From Nostoc sp. 'Peltigera membranacea cyanobiont' N6 (GTDB lineage Bacteria > Cyanobacteriota > Cyanobacteriia > Cyanobacteriales > Nostocaceae): a stretch of 64,000 nt of DNA. Positions 30,687 through 39,547 of the stretch are shown here, piece by piece. The position numbers were made by a program, and so were the translations under genes. The stretch lies in contig NZ_CP026681.1 of assembly GCF_002949735.1 (NCBI RefSeq), positions 3,038,001-3,102,000 of the forward strand, given 5' to 3'. Each line of letters begins with the position of its first letter. Positions within the stretch are counted from its first letter, which is position 1. Below the pieces are notes generated by a model that saw only the letters and a list, made by a program, of their open reading frames with translations, ran no database searches and was not told the origin of the DNA.

Positions 30687-31358
30687 TTAAACAGCAGCGA
30701 GAGTAGGCGCAGCAAATTTAGCATATCGCTCTATGTAGAATTCCTTAGAGTGAGCGATCGCTTTCACAGATTCACGCTCTTTCAAAGCATGTTTCCATTG
30801 GCGTACACGGGTAAATCCCTCTGGTATCCCAAAGCCACGATATTGCTTCAGTGCAGCCCAGCGCTCAAACCAAGGGAAATAGGTGAAATCCACCAAACTA
30901 ATAGACTCGCCAAACCAGTAAGGTCCTTCCCCAGATAGCTTTGCCAAACCTTCGTTTTCAATGAATTCCAGATGTTTGGATAGTTCCTGTTTAGCTTCTT
31001 CTTGTTTTTGAGGATCTGAACTCCGCAGGAGGGTAGAAAAAGCAGGAACGAACCTAGTATTAGCAAAATCGATCCAGATCCGAGCCTGCGCCCTAGCAGC
31101 AGGATTGCTGGGTAACAGTGGTGGATTAGGAAATACCTCATCGAGATACTCGTTAATTACTGCTGATTCCCAAATTCGGTTATCGCCATGAGCGATCGCA
31201 GGTACTTTACCATAAGGAGAAACTTTGGTAAAACCTTCAGGCTTATTCTGCAAATCAATCTCAATCAAATCGAAGTCAATGCCCTTCTCTTGGAGTACCA
31301 ACCGGGTACGGTGAGCATAAGGACAAACAACCGCACTGTATACTTTGATTTCAGCCAT
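30687..31358 (-). CDS. Glutathione S-transferase family protein
   Basis: This 223-residue protein has an N-terminal thioredoxin-like domain with the cysteine active site in SAVVCPYAHRTRLVLQEKGI, the glutathione contact GKVPAIAHGD and WESAVINEYLDE, and an all-helical C-terminal domain (RIWIDFANTRFVPAFSTLL, WFGESISLVDFTYFPWFERW). The CPYA motif places it near omega/DHAR/lambda-type GSTs, which reduce glutathione mixed disulfides or dehydroascorbate. Start 31358 follows AAGGAACTTAAAC; the longer frame from 31427 has no family similarity. It lies downstream of the arylsulfotransferase-like and aldo/keto reductase genes on the same strand. Confidence 0.9.
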   Translation of the reverse strand: MAEIKVYSAVVCPYAHRTRLVLQEKGIDFDLIEIDLQNKPEGFTKVSPYGKVPAIAHGDNRIWESAVINEYLDEVFPNPPLLPSNPAARAQARIWIDFANTRFVPAFSTLLRSSDPQKQEEAKQELSKHLEFIENEGLAKLSGEGPYWFGESISLVDFTYFPWFERWAALKQYRGFGIPEGFTRVRQWKHALKERESVKAIAHSKEFYIERYAKFAAPTLAAV

Positions 31359-31513
31359 GTTTAAGTTCCTTCGTAAATAGGACTTGTTAATCGGCATTGG
31401 GAATTGAATTTTCATCCAAAATCCCAAATCTTGAATTGTTAGTATTCTGAAGTCCAGTAGGATTTAGATGTGGCGAAAAACTTCAAACACTAACCAAACT
31501 TTGAATATGAGAA

Positions 31514-31573
31514 GTTCGTAGTAAGGACTTTAGTCCTTAATTTTCTAAGCACTGAAGTGCTTACTACAAACTC
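31514..31573. repeat. AGTTCGTAGTAAG dispersed inverted repeat, copy 1
   Basis: AGTTCGTAGTAAGGACTTTA with its inverse CTTACTACAAACT at the right end. Related copies occur at 51436-51469 and 58987-59052, all intergenic. Confidence 0.7.
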
Positions 31574-31595
31574 TCAAAACTAGCTTGAAAAAATA

Positions 31596-32723
31596 CTAAA
31601 GCCAAGGTATCTCTTCAGGTGCATAACGAAAGGCGCGGAAAACTGTATTTTGCTCTCCACGAGTTACAGGCGATTTCTCACCTGGAATATTCCTAACTGC
31701 AAAGTGGGGATTAATGTATTCCCAAACAATCTCTCCTGCAACTGTCACCTCGAATATCCGGCCGTAAGCACCTTCTGTAATCAAGGTATTGCCATTCGCT
31801 AAACGTTGCGCTCCTGATATGTATGCACTAAAGAAGTTTTGAGGCGGGTTGTCGGTGTATTCCCAAACTATCTCTTTAGTTTGACGGTTTACCTCAATTA
31901 CACGGGAGAAATTAAGAGCAATGTTACGACGATGTGCGCCATTGTCGAAAATCAGGATATTACCGTTAGCTAGTTCGTTGGGAAAGTGCTGCTGTGCCAG
32001 TACGTCATCGCCCAACGTCCAAATAATTTCTCCGGTTTTGCGATCGATAATTACAACTGTAGAGATGTTGCGAAAGCTCACTATAATGTTGCCATCAGCG
32101 AGTTCACCGACAGTATTCCCATGAGTCCATTCGTGTCGATGATCCTGGGGTGTAATGGTAAACTTATCTGGATCGAGGTGTTCGTGAGCGTGCCAAGTCC
32201 AGACAATTTCACCTCCTGGAGTCACTTCATAAAGCACATCAGCATAGATATTCCCATCTGGTTCTGTACCTGCTACGCCGCCTTTGATGCGAGGAACTAA
32301 CGACTGGGGTATCTTTTCAATGGCGAGTAAAATTGTGTTGCCATTGGCTAATCTGCGTCCATCGTGATGATGATCTGGATGCTTATATTCCCAAATAATA
32401 TTTCCTTTGGAATCTGCCTCTAAAACAACACCACTTTTAAATGCAGCCCACAAAGCAAAACGTAGTGGTTCTTCTGGTGGAGTTTTACCATTATAAAAAA
32501 GGTTGCCATTAGGCAAGAGATAACCATATAACCCTGGTGGATATGGCAGATTCCACTGGTGTACTACTTCTCCTTCTAAATTCAGAAGGTAGACTTCACC
32601 TTTACCTGTTAGGGGTGTGAAAAGTGTATATCCTTTGAATGCTTTTTCGGGATTGTAAGCCTTTAAACCAGTACCTCGACGACGAATAGTATTCTGGTCA
32701 ACTGATGTTGCTGTAAAAGTCAT
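31596..32723 (-). CDS. Arylsulfotransferase (ASST)-like beta-propeller protein
   Basis: This 375-residue protein is made of repeated propeller blades, each with an NGN-type turn: LLPNGNLFYNG, RRLANGNTILLA, ELADGNIIVSF, ELANGNILIFD and QRLANGNTLIT. Strands of the GEIVWEY type alternate with them. This is the ASST-like fold that transfers sulfate between phenols in some bacteria; the catalytic histidine cannot be assigned with confidence, although HPDHHHDG and HEHLDPDKF are candidates. There is no signal peptide, unlike periplasmic ASST. It lies 18 bp after an aldo/keto reductase gene and probably shares its transcript. Confidence 0.8.
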   Translation of the reverse strand: MTFTATSVDQNTIRRRGTGLKAYNPEKAFKGYTLFTPLTGKGEVYLLNLEGEVVHQWNLPYPPGLYGYLLPNGNLFYNGKTPPEEPLRFALWAAFKSGVVLEADSKGNIIWEYKHPDHHHDGRRLANGNTILLAIEKIPQSLVPRIKGGVAGTEPDGNIYADVLYEVTPGGEIVWTWHAHEHLDPDKFTITPQDHRHEWTHGNTVGELADGNIIVSFRNISTVVIIDRKTGEIIWTLGDDVLAQQHFPNELANGNILIFDNGAHRRNIALNFSRVIEVNRQTKEIVWEYTDNPPQNFFSAYISGAQRLANGNTLITEGAYGRIFEVTVAGEIVWEYINPHFAVRNIPGEKSPVTRGEQNTVFRAFRYAPEEIPWL

Positions 32724-32741
32724 ATTCTACCTACTTAACTA

Positions 32742-33779
32742 TTATGGTGCTGGGTTTGGAGATTGAGCATGAACTATATCTAACTCTTCCAAAATGTCTT
32801 TATTGATAACTACATTTACACTTTCCAAATTTTCTTTGAGTTGTTCTAATGTCGTAGCACCAATAATTGTGCTAGACACAAACCAACGACTCCGCACGAA
32901 TGCCAAAGCCAGATGTGCTGGACTTAGTTGATGGCGCTTGGCAATTTCTACATAAGCTGCTACAGCTTGACTGACTTTTGGTTTTAAGTAGCGCTGACCA
33001 AAATTTTCAAACAAAGTGACTCTTGCTTTCTCTGGTTTGCCGTTTAGGTATTTACCAGTCAAGAAGCCAAATGCTAAAGGACTATAAGCTAGTAACCCGA
33101 TTTCTTCGTGATAAGCTGCTTCTGCTAAGGCTCCATCAAATACTCGATTCAGTAAGTTATAAGCATTTTGAATCGAGACAACTTTGGGCAATCCTAATTG
33201 TTTAGCAGCGTTACTAAATTGGGCAACTCCCCAAGGTGTCTCATTACTCAAACCGATATAGCGAATTTTTCCCGCCTTAATTACGTCGGCAAAAACTGCT
33301 AACTGTTCAGTTATAGGAACCGTTTCTCCCACTTGAGTTGGATCGAATACCGTTTGTCCAAACCGTGGCACATAGCGATCGGGCCAGTGGATTTGGTACA
33401 GATCGATATAATCTGTCTGTAATCTTTTTAAACTATCATCTACGGCTTGTTTGATATTATCACGGTCTATTGCTTTGGCTCCTCCACGCAACCATTTAAA
33501 GCCTCTACCAGGGCCAGCAATTTTAGTAGCTATAATCAGTTGCTCTCTTTGTTGACGCTTTAACCATTCCCCAATGTACGTTTCAGTTAATCCATAAGTT
33601 TCGGCACTTGTTGGAACTGGGTACATCTCCGCGGCATCAATAAAGTTAACTCCCTGGGCAATAGAATAATCTAGCTGTTCGTGGGCTTCTTCAATAGTAT
33701 TTTGCTGTCCATAAGTCATAGTACCTAGACATATTTCAGAAACTTTTAAGTCACTCTTGCCAAGTGAATTATACTTCAT
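32742..33779 (-). CDS. Aldo/keto reductase (Tas-like)
   Basis: This 345-residue TIM-barrel oxidoreductase has the catalytic set in the family arrangement: FIDAAEMYPV (Asp and Tyr), ATKIAGPG (Lys) and YQIHWPDRYVPRFG (His). GLSNETPWGVAQF and STIIGATTLEQLKENLESVN, which forms the NADPH pocket, follow. It reduces aldehydes and ketones with NADPH in the cytosol and most resembles E. coli Tas. It is first of a probable operon with the ASST-like gene and perhaps the GST gene, a combination that fits detoxification of aromatic or carbonyl compounds, an inference from context only. Confidence 0.92.
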   Translation of the reverse strand: MKYNSLGKSDLKVSEICLGTMTYGQQNTIEEAHEQLDYSIAQGVNFIDAAEMYPVPTSAETYGLTETYIGEWLKRQQREQLIIATKIAGPGRGFKWLRGGAKAIDRDNIKQAVDDSLKRLQTDYIDLYQIHWPDRYVPRFGQTVFDPTQVGETVPITEQLAVFADVIKAGKIRYIGLSNETPWGVAQFSNAAKQLGLPKVVSIQNAYNLLNRVFDGALAEAAYHEEIGLLAYSPLAFGFLTGKYLNGKPEKARVTLFENFGQRYLKPKVSQAVAAYVEIAKRHQLSPAHLALAFVRSRWFVSSTIIGATTLEQLKENLESVNVVINKDILEELDIVHAQSPNPAP

Positions 33780-34263
33780 TTTTTGTAGTCCTTTTAAGTT
33801 GGAGAATCAGATTTTTTTTAAAAAATATCACAGGAAGTTGTATTCCAAAGTGTATTAACTACCAATCATCGATAACATTTGCCCAATAAAAAACAGAAGG
33901 TAATTTCTTGATTTTAAAGACTGTAAAATTTGCATCACACTCGTTTTTAGGAGATGTTTCTCATAGAGATTTTGTTTACAACTCTCTTTTCATCACAACA
34001 ACAATAGTTTGGCAATGAGCCAATATATAAAATCTCTATTTACATATATATCACTATTCCGATAGATAAACCGTATTAAATAGGTATAGTTCTTTCTTAT
34101 TACATAGATAAACTAGATAAGTAAGCTAGATTGGAGTAATATAAACTCTAAAAATGTAGCAAAAAATACTTGCTTTTTTAGTGTTTTTGTGAACTGACTA
34201 TTTTAGCCTGAGCAATACTACTATAAACCAATATACTTACAGTAGTATATCAAGAATTCTTAA
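33780..34263. other. Intergenic region with no gene seen
   Basis: This AT-rich stretch is upstream of the aldo/keto reductase gene. It includes a dyad ATACTACT/AGTAGTAT at 34216-34250. No coding-like frame is visible. Confidence 0.4.
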
Positions 34264-34605
34264 GATTTTTCTGAAATCGAACTCGCGCAAGGATGTGCTT
34301 GCAACCATCTTCATCCAATAGAAGAACGCCTAGCTCGTTGGCTTCTCACCGTTTCTGACGGTTTGCAAGCAGAAGATTTTCCGCTCACACAAGAATTTAT
34401 CGCCCAGATGCTGGGTGTACAGCGCTCCGGGGTGACAGTAGCAGCTAGCACTCTGAGCCGAGCCGGAATGATTCGCTATCAGAGCGGTCAAATTAACATC
34501 CTGAAGCGAGAGGATTTATAAGCAACTTCTTGCGAGTGTTATCGAGTCATACAAAACGAATTTGCTCGGTTGCTGGGGAATCAGCCAAGGCGCGATCGCA
34601 GATGA
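34264..34605 (+). pseudogene. Crp/Fnr family regulator, C-terminal remnant
   Basis: The frame encodes CNHLHPIEERLARWLLTVSD, then FPLTQEFIAQMLGVQRSGVT and VAASTLSRAGMIRYQSGQIN, the helix-turn-helix half of a Crp-type regulator. A TAA at 34519-34521 interrupts it before SCECYRVIQNEFARLLG, which continues in frame. The cyclic-nucleotide-binding-like N-terminal domain is absent. No start codon precedes the fragment. Confidence 0.78.
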
Positions 34606-34832
34606 ATAAGCTATTTTCAGTTACTATGTCCGAAACCGGAATATAAAGGACTTTAGTTCAAGGCAGGCTAAGGTTCATCGAACTCAGGTTAATTTTATTT
34701 ATTTTTTCTTAATTTCGCTACTAGTAAAAACCTTTTAAAAGGCTGCTGATATAAAATATACTAAGAATAAATACAGAGAACTACTAGGTTGTTCTCTGTG
34801 AGTAATCATTTTTTCATATAAAAGGGTGCATT

Positions 34833-35537
34833 ATGGAATATCTTGCTTATTCTCACATGTTTATTGCTCAGGAAGAGGCATCTGGAAAGACAAAATATAA
34901 TCCGCCTAAATCTCAATTAAATGCGGAAACACCTCTGGAATCTTCTGACATAGTTATTACTAAAAAACAGGCATCTGGAATCAGCAAGTCTAAATTTAAT
35001 TGGCAAAAACTTCTTAAATCTTCAGCTTGGTTAGCTTTAGCTGGTGTTGGTGTATTACTTATTGCTGCTGCCCAAATTCAAGTCAGTTCGGCTGCTTATG
35101 TAAAGACTAACGGTAGTTGTTTACGTATCCGTACAGGCCCAAGCACTAACTATTCTTATGTGGATTGTGTATCAAATGGTGCAACCCTTCCCGCAATTGA
35201 AAGGTATGAAAACGGTTTTGCTAGGCTTACTACGGGTAGATACGTTTTTGCTCGATGGGTTGGTGATAAACCTAACAATCCTACTACAAGTAGTCCTATT
35301 GGTAGTCCTATTGGTAGTCCTAGTGGTAGTCTTGGTGGCGTTGGGGGTTCAGTGACTCTTACTCCTGGTTCTAGAGGTCAGCTTGTGAGAGACGTTCAGA
35401 CAGCTTTAGGTAATCTCAGGGTTGATGGAATTTACGGTCAAGAAACTGTTAACCAAGTCCGAAGCTTTCAAGCAAGTAAAGGTCTACTTGTAGATGGTGT
35501 AGTGGGCCCCGAAACTAGAGTAGCTCTAGGTATTTAG
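34833..35537 (+). CDS. SH3-domain and peptidoglycan-binding membrane-anchored protein
   Basis: This 234-residue protein has a cytoplasmic N-terminal about 65 residues, one membrane helix (residues 67-86, LAGVGVLLIAAAQIQVSSAA), and an SH3b domain (CLRIRTGPSTNYSYVDCVSN). A low-complexity linker of GSP repeats follows, then a C-terminal peptidoglycan-binding domain 1 (GQLVRDVQTALGNLRVDGIY). The external part should attach to the cell wall. A hairpin CAGAGAAC/GTTCTCTG lies at 34776-34800 before an AAGGGTGC region. No enzymatic domain is present, so a structural or targeting role is likely. Confidence 0.88.
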   Translation: MEYLAYSHMFIAQEEASGKTKYNPPKSQLNAETPLESSDIVITKKQASGISKSKFNWQKLLKSSAWLALAGVGVLLIAAAQIQVSSAAYVKTNGSCLRIRTGPSTNYSYVDCVSNGATLPAIERYENGFARLTTGRYVFARWVGDKPNNPTTSSPIGSPIGSPSGSLGGVGGSVTLTPGSRGQLVRDVQTALGNLRVDGIYGQETVNQVRSFQASKGLLVDGVVGPETRVALGI

Positions 35538-35617
35538 AAGTTAGGCAGAATTTCACTCGCAATTGCAATAATCGAACAGCGACAACAGCCAAAAAACTCA
35601 GTAATATTAAGAGTCTT

Positions 35618-36316
35618 TTACGTATCGTCGCTGTTCGTATTGCTCTCCTTTGATATATTGTTAACTTTGATTGCTTGCACACCAGCCAAAATGAAATTAA
35701 CTGCTGCTTGAGTATGTTGCTCAATCATTTCTGGACTCAGCAGTTGCAAATCGGGTCTAGTATGTTTGATATTTTCATAGGCGTTGAAGTACATATTACA
35801 AACTCCAATAATATGCAGAGTGGTGAGAAATGGATCGATCTGACGGAAACAACCTTCCGCCATTCCTCGCTCTAAAATATTGATGAGATAGCTAAAATTT
35901 TCTTGCCAATTCCCCTGTTTGAAATACTTTCCCTGATTTTGGTTTGCTTCTTGAAACCAAAGCATTCCTCTGTGCGGGTGAGCAGCCTCGTAAGCGATCG
36001 CTCCCTTAACTAGTATCTTCAACGCCTCCTCTGGTGGGAACCGATCGAGATTTAGCTGCTCGAACCCTTCGTGCATCTCCACCGCCGGACGTTGCAGAAC
36101 AGCTTGATATAGCCCTTCTTTACTCTGGAAGTAGTAGTAAATCATCGCTGTGGTGACACCTGCACCTCTAGCGATCGCCTCTGTCCGCGCCCCTTGAAGT
36201 CCATTTCTGGCAAACTCCACTTCCGCCGCATCGAGAATCTGCTTTTTCGTCGCCTCTGCATCGCGCACCTGACGCGGCTTTTTAGATGAGAATTTTGACT
36301 CCGTTGAACGACCCAC
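35618..36316 (-). CDS. TetR/AcrR family transcriptional regulator
   Basis: This 232-residue repressor has the DNA-binding helix-turn-helix at about residues 20-70 (ATKKQILDAAEVEFARNGLQ, then TTAMIYYYFQSKEGLYQAVL) and a helical ligand-binding domain of the CerR/DUF1956-like type, with C-terminal KHTRPDLQLLSP. It is divergent from the Rieske-P450 pair. Two palindromic sites in the shared promoter region are its probable operators, one 29 bp before its own start, so it likely represses both itself and the oxygenase genes until a ligand binds. Confidence 0.92.
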   Translation of the reverse strand: MGRSTESKFSSKKPRQVRDAEATKKQILDAAEVEFARNGLQGARTEAIARGAGVTTAMIYYYFQSKEGLYQAVLQRPAVEMHEGFEQLNLDRFPPEEALKILVKGAIAYEAAHPHRGMLWFQEANQNQGKYFKQGNWQENFSYLINILERGMAEGCFRQIDPFLTTLHIIGVCNMYFNAYENIKHTRPDLQLLSPEMIEQHTQAAVNFILAGVQAIKVNNISKESNTNSDDT

Positions 36317-36344
36317 GTTGCTCCATCATCATAACCAAAATATA

Positions 36345-36425
36345 TTAACTAAAAAATTGGTTAGTAGTTGACATAGAAGATGAAATTTATTAAATTAATA
36401 TTTACTAACTAAAAAATTAGTTAAT
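36345..36425 (+). promoter_or_regulatory. Promoter flanked by two TetR-type operators
   Basis: Operator 1 is TTAACTAAAAAATTGGTTAG (36345-36364). Operator 2 contains the perfect inverted repeat TAACTAA/TTAGTTA around AAAA (36406-36423). Between them, on the plus strand, TTGACA (36368-36373) and TAAATT (36391-36396) are spaced by 17 bases as a sigma-70-like promoter for the Rieske gene. Confidence 0.72.
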
Positions 36426-36642
36426 TGTCTGACTTATCCATGCAGTAGCCAAACTTAGCCGAGCTTATGCCTGGTACAGTCAGTTCGTCCATTGCAGACA
36501 AGACTTAAATTATCCCAATTTACATTCAGATGTAGGACAGGCGACACCAGCTTGTTTACAACTTTTAAGTTTCAATATTTCGTTACCTTTTGCTAACGCA
36601 TCTAGCGAATTTTCAATAAATTATCAATATTTTGGAGGAAAA

Positions 36643-37596
36643 ATGAAACCAATTTTACCTGGTGCGCCTTGGTTAATCGCGCACAAATCTACATTAGGAG
36701 TGAATAAACCTAATAAACTTACTTTAAATGGACAGGATTATGTTATCTGGCAAAATCAAAAAGGTGAAGTTTTTGCCCTTGATAACATCTGCCCCCACAT
36801 GCAAGCACCCTTATCAGATGGTTGGGTTTGTCAAGAAAGAGATACTATTACTTGCCCTTTTCATGCACTAGAATTTGATGGACAAGGCAGACTACAGCAA
36901 GGAGAAAAAAAGGATAATCAGCCTATTACAAAACCATTAGAGCTAATTATTAGCAATGATTGTCTCTGGACTTATGGCGGATTTGCACCAAAATTGCCCA
37001 TCCCAGATTTGCATCAAAAAATTGTCGATGAATACGAGTTCCTGGGAGTAACTGGAGATAAAAGTATTCAGGGTGACTTTTTGAGCAACCTGATGGTTAA
37101 TTATGATTATAACCATCAAAATGGAACTCACAAAGAACTATTTAAAATTAAATATTGTCATGTAAATTCTTTTGAAGAGAAAGGATATTATACCACAATC
37201 AAACAAGATTTGAGGAGAGATGATAATACACTAGGAGAAATTATTAAAAACCCCGTTTTAGGCATTTTTCCTAAAAATCTCACTAACACACTCGAATACG
37301 CTTTTCCTTCAACTACTGCTTTTTTTACTAAAACGCCGATTGGTGATATTGCTCAAATTCATATTCTCTACCCGGAAACAGATAAAATCACCAAGACGTT
37401 TATTTTGATGTATGCCAAAGTAGTCAATCCTTTGATGAAATTTCTATTCAAAAATTCCGTTTTAAAAGTAGCCGCAACTGTGATTGAACAGGATACAGGT
37501 GCAGTTGAAAGTTTGTATCCTCGACAAAAACCAAAAATTAGATTGCCAAATGAAGAGATTATGTTCTACGCAGAAAAACTCTACCATGATTGGTAA
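36643..37596 (+). CDS. Rieske non-haem iron oxygenase
   Basis: This 317-residue protein has a Rieske [2Fe-2S] domain with C50-P-H52 (DNICPHMQAPLSDG) and C71-P-F-H74 (ITCPFHALEFDG). A second half follows whose NYDYNHQNGTHKELF matches the D-x2-H-x4-H mononuclear iron site of oxygenases. It therefore looks like the terminal oxygenase component and would need a reductase encoded elsewhere. GGAGGAAAA precedes ATG 36643. It lies 76 bp before a P450 gene behind a TetR-controlled promoter. The substrate is unknown; a terpenoid, fatty-acid-like or aromatic compound is plausible by family. Confidence 0.88.
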   Translation: MKPILPGAPWLIAHKSTLGVNKPNKLTLNGQDYVIWQNQKGEVFALDNICPHMQAPLSDGWVCQERDTITCPFHALEFDGQGRLQQGEKKDNQPITKPLELIISNDCLWTYGGFAPKLPIPDLHQKIVDEYEFLGVTGDKSIQGDFLSNLMVNYDYNHQNGTHKELFKIKYCHVNSFEEKGYYTTIKQDLRRDDNTLGEIIKNPVLGIFPKNLTNTLEYAFPSTTAFFTKTPIGDIAQIHILYPETDKITKTFILMYAKVVNPLMKFLFKNSVLKVAATVIEQDTGAVESLYPRQKPKIRLPNEEIMFYAEKLYHDW

Positions 37597-37672
37597 TTTT
37601 GATTTACAAAACCTAACTGCGCTTTACAATTAAGTAGATACTGTAGCTAATTACTGCTGGAGGTAGTTAAAT

Positions 37673-39040
37673 ATGCGGCAGCTAAAATCCGCCGAGTCAA
37701 TGCCTGGTAGCTATGGCTTGCCCATATTGGGGGAGACTTTAGAAATATTTCGGGATTCGGAACTGTATATATGGCGACGATTCCAGCAGCATGGTTCAGT
37801 TTTTAAGACGAGCGTGATGGGACGTAAACGCGCTTATTTAATTGGCCCTGATGCTAATCGCCTGGTGCTGGTGGAACAGGCGGAAAATATGTCGTCGCGG
37901 ATAGGGTGGTATTTTTTGGAATCGACATTTGGCAACAATATTTTATTACAAGATGGGGAAGAACATCGGCTAACTCGTCGCTTAATGTATCCAGCATTTC
38001 ATGGAAAAGCGATCGCTACATACTTCGACACCATCCAAAATATTGTCCAAGATTTCCTCAAAGATTGGGGAGAACAGGGAACGATTTCCTTAAATTCTAG
38101 TTTCCGCCAGCTTACCCTGATGGTTGCGACTCGCCTATTCTTGGGAAGTCAGAACAAGAGCGAAGTTGAGCAAACCAGTCAGTGGTTTACGCAACTGCTA
38201 GATAGCAGTATGGCGATCCTCAAATGGAATGTCCCTTTTACTTTATATGGTCGCGGTCAAAATGCTAGGGGTAAGTTAGTGGCTTTCTTACGTCAAGCGA
38301 TCGCCCAGCGTACTGAGCAGGGTAACTTAGAGCAATCAAAAGATGTTTTGGGATTGCTACTAGCAGCTGTTGATGAAGATGGTAATAAGTTGAGCGAAAC
38401 ACAGGTAATCAACGAAGCCTTATTATTGCTATTTGCTGGACATGAGACAACAGCCTCATTACTGACTTGGGTAATATTTGAATTAGGTAATCACCCAGAA
38501 TGGCGATCGCGACTGCGCCAAGAACAATTAGCAGTTGTGGGAGATAATCCCCTGAGTCTATCCCATCTCAAACAACTTCCACAGTTAACCAACGTGTTAA
38601 AAGAAACAGAAAGGCTATATCCGCCAGTGTATGCCTATAATCGTGGTGTCCTCAAGGATATTGAGTATGCAGGCTATCGCATCCCAGCAGGTTGGTTTGT
38701 GACTATTTCGCCGATGCTGACTCACCGTTTACCAGAACTGTACACCAACCCCGATCGCTTCGACCCCGATCGCTTCGACCCCGATCGCTTTGCACCACCT
38801 CGCGAAGAAGATAAAAAGCATCCTTTGGCACTAATGGGTTTTGGTTATGGTTCGCACAGTTGTTTAGGTATGGAATTTGCCCAAATGGAAATGAAAATTG
38901 TGCTTTCCACACTGCTTCGTCATTACGACTGGACAGTAAAACCAGATTATTCTGCGATCGCTCCAGTTCGTCAACCTTCTAAAGTTAAAGATACTCTACA
39001 AGCATATATTGAGCCTTTAAGTAGCAACCTAAGTATTTAA
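37673..39040 (+). CDS. Cytochrome P450 (CYP120-like)
   Basis: This 455-residue soluble P450 has the I-helix oxygen-binding motif AGHETT, the E-x-x-R motif in LKETERLYPP, and the haem ligand loop FGYGSHSCLGMEFAQ with the axial cysteine. The N-terminus SMPGSYGLPILGETLEIFRD has no membrane anchor. It most resembles the cyanobacterial CYP120 group, which in Synechocystis hydroxylates retinoic acid, by recall. A tandem 15-bp repeat adds five extra residues before the haem loop. A GGAGG ribosome site lies a few bases before the ATG. It is co-oriented with the Rieske gene and likely under the same TetR-type control. Confidence 0.9.
   Translation: MRQLKSAESMPGSYGLPILGETLEIFRDSELYIWRRFQQHGSVFKTSVMGRKRAYLIGPDANRLVLVEQAENMSSRIGWYFLESTFGNNILLQDGEEHRLTRRLMYPAFHGKAIATYFDTIQNIVQDFLKDWGEQGTISLNSSFRQLTLMVATRLFLGSQNKSEVEQTSQWFTQLLDSSMAILKWNVPFTLYGRGQNARGKLVAFLRQAIAQRTEQGNLEQSKDVLGLLLAAVDEDGNKLSETQVINEALLLLFAGHETTASLLTWVIFELGNHPEWRSRLRQEQLAVVGDNPLSLSHLKQLPQLTNVLKETERLYPPVYAYNRGVLKDIEYAGYRIPAGWFVTISPMLTHRLPELYTNPDRFDPDRFDPDRFAPPREEDKKHPLALMGFGYGSHSCLGMEFAQMEMKIVLSTLLRHYDWTVKPDYSAIAPVRQPSKVKDTLQAYIEPLSSNLSI
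38748..38793 (+). repeat. Tandem 15-bp repeat inside the P450 gene
   Basis: Three units related to CCCCGATCGCTTCGA encode successive DPDRF pentapeptides. Family proteins usually have two such units, so one is probably a recent in-frame duplication. Confidence 0.7.
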
Positions 39041-39547
39041 AGTGACATAAAGTTCGATTTTGTGCATAAACCGAAAGTTAAGCATAACTCTTACAACCCT
39101 TTCAAGCAGTGTTATACGGTTCAGTTTCTAAAATCGTCAAGTTTGGATAATTACCCAAGAGAGTACTAGAGAATTATATGATGTTGATGGTATTCGGATT
39201 AAGGAAATTTCAGTGCAAAATTTAATTCAGATATTTAATAAAAGATTGTACTCAGATGCCTTTGAAGAAGATGAATTATCTGCACAACTTGCAGTAATTG
39301 ATAAAACTTGATTTTACTCTTTTATGACACTTACTCCAATTTATAAAATCTAAGTATTTGTAGGGTGTGTTAGACGGAACGTCGTAACGCACCATCCCGA
39401 TCTGATGGTGCGTTACGCTACGCTAACGCACCCTACCTAAGATTTCAAAAATCAAATACTAGTCCTATAGAAGCTCATCTAGATAACTGGTCAACCTAGT
39501 ATGTCAACCAAGTGCTACGCTACAGTTAGCAAGATTGAGAGGCAACT
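39041..39547. other. Intergenic region with a degenerate coding trace and a hairpin repeat
   Basis: Between 39131 and 39311 two adjacent frames carry protein-like text (ELYDVDGIRIKEISVQNLIQ, then SDAFEEDELSAQLAVIDKT) separated by a shift in an A run near 39240. I do not recognise the family. At 39360-39436 lies the GTAGGG...CCCTAC repeat. Confidence 0.4.
39360..39436. repeat. GTAGGGTGTGTTAG dispersed hairpin repeat, copy 1
   Basis: GTAGGGTGTGTTAG...CGTAACGCACCAT pairs with ATGGTGCGTTACG...CTAACGCACCCTAC. A second, diverged copy is at 53309-53392. Confidence 0.72.

Noticed and set aside
39131..39311. Small gene between the P450 and Uma2 genes
   Set aside because: The apparent protein text is split across two frames at an A run and lacks a start; I could not identify a family, so it is only mentioned as a trace.
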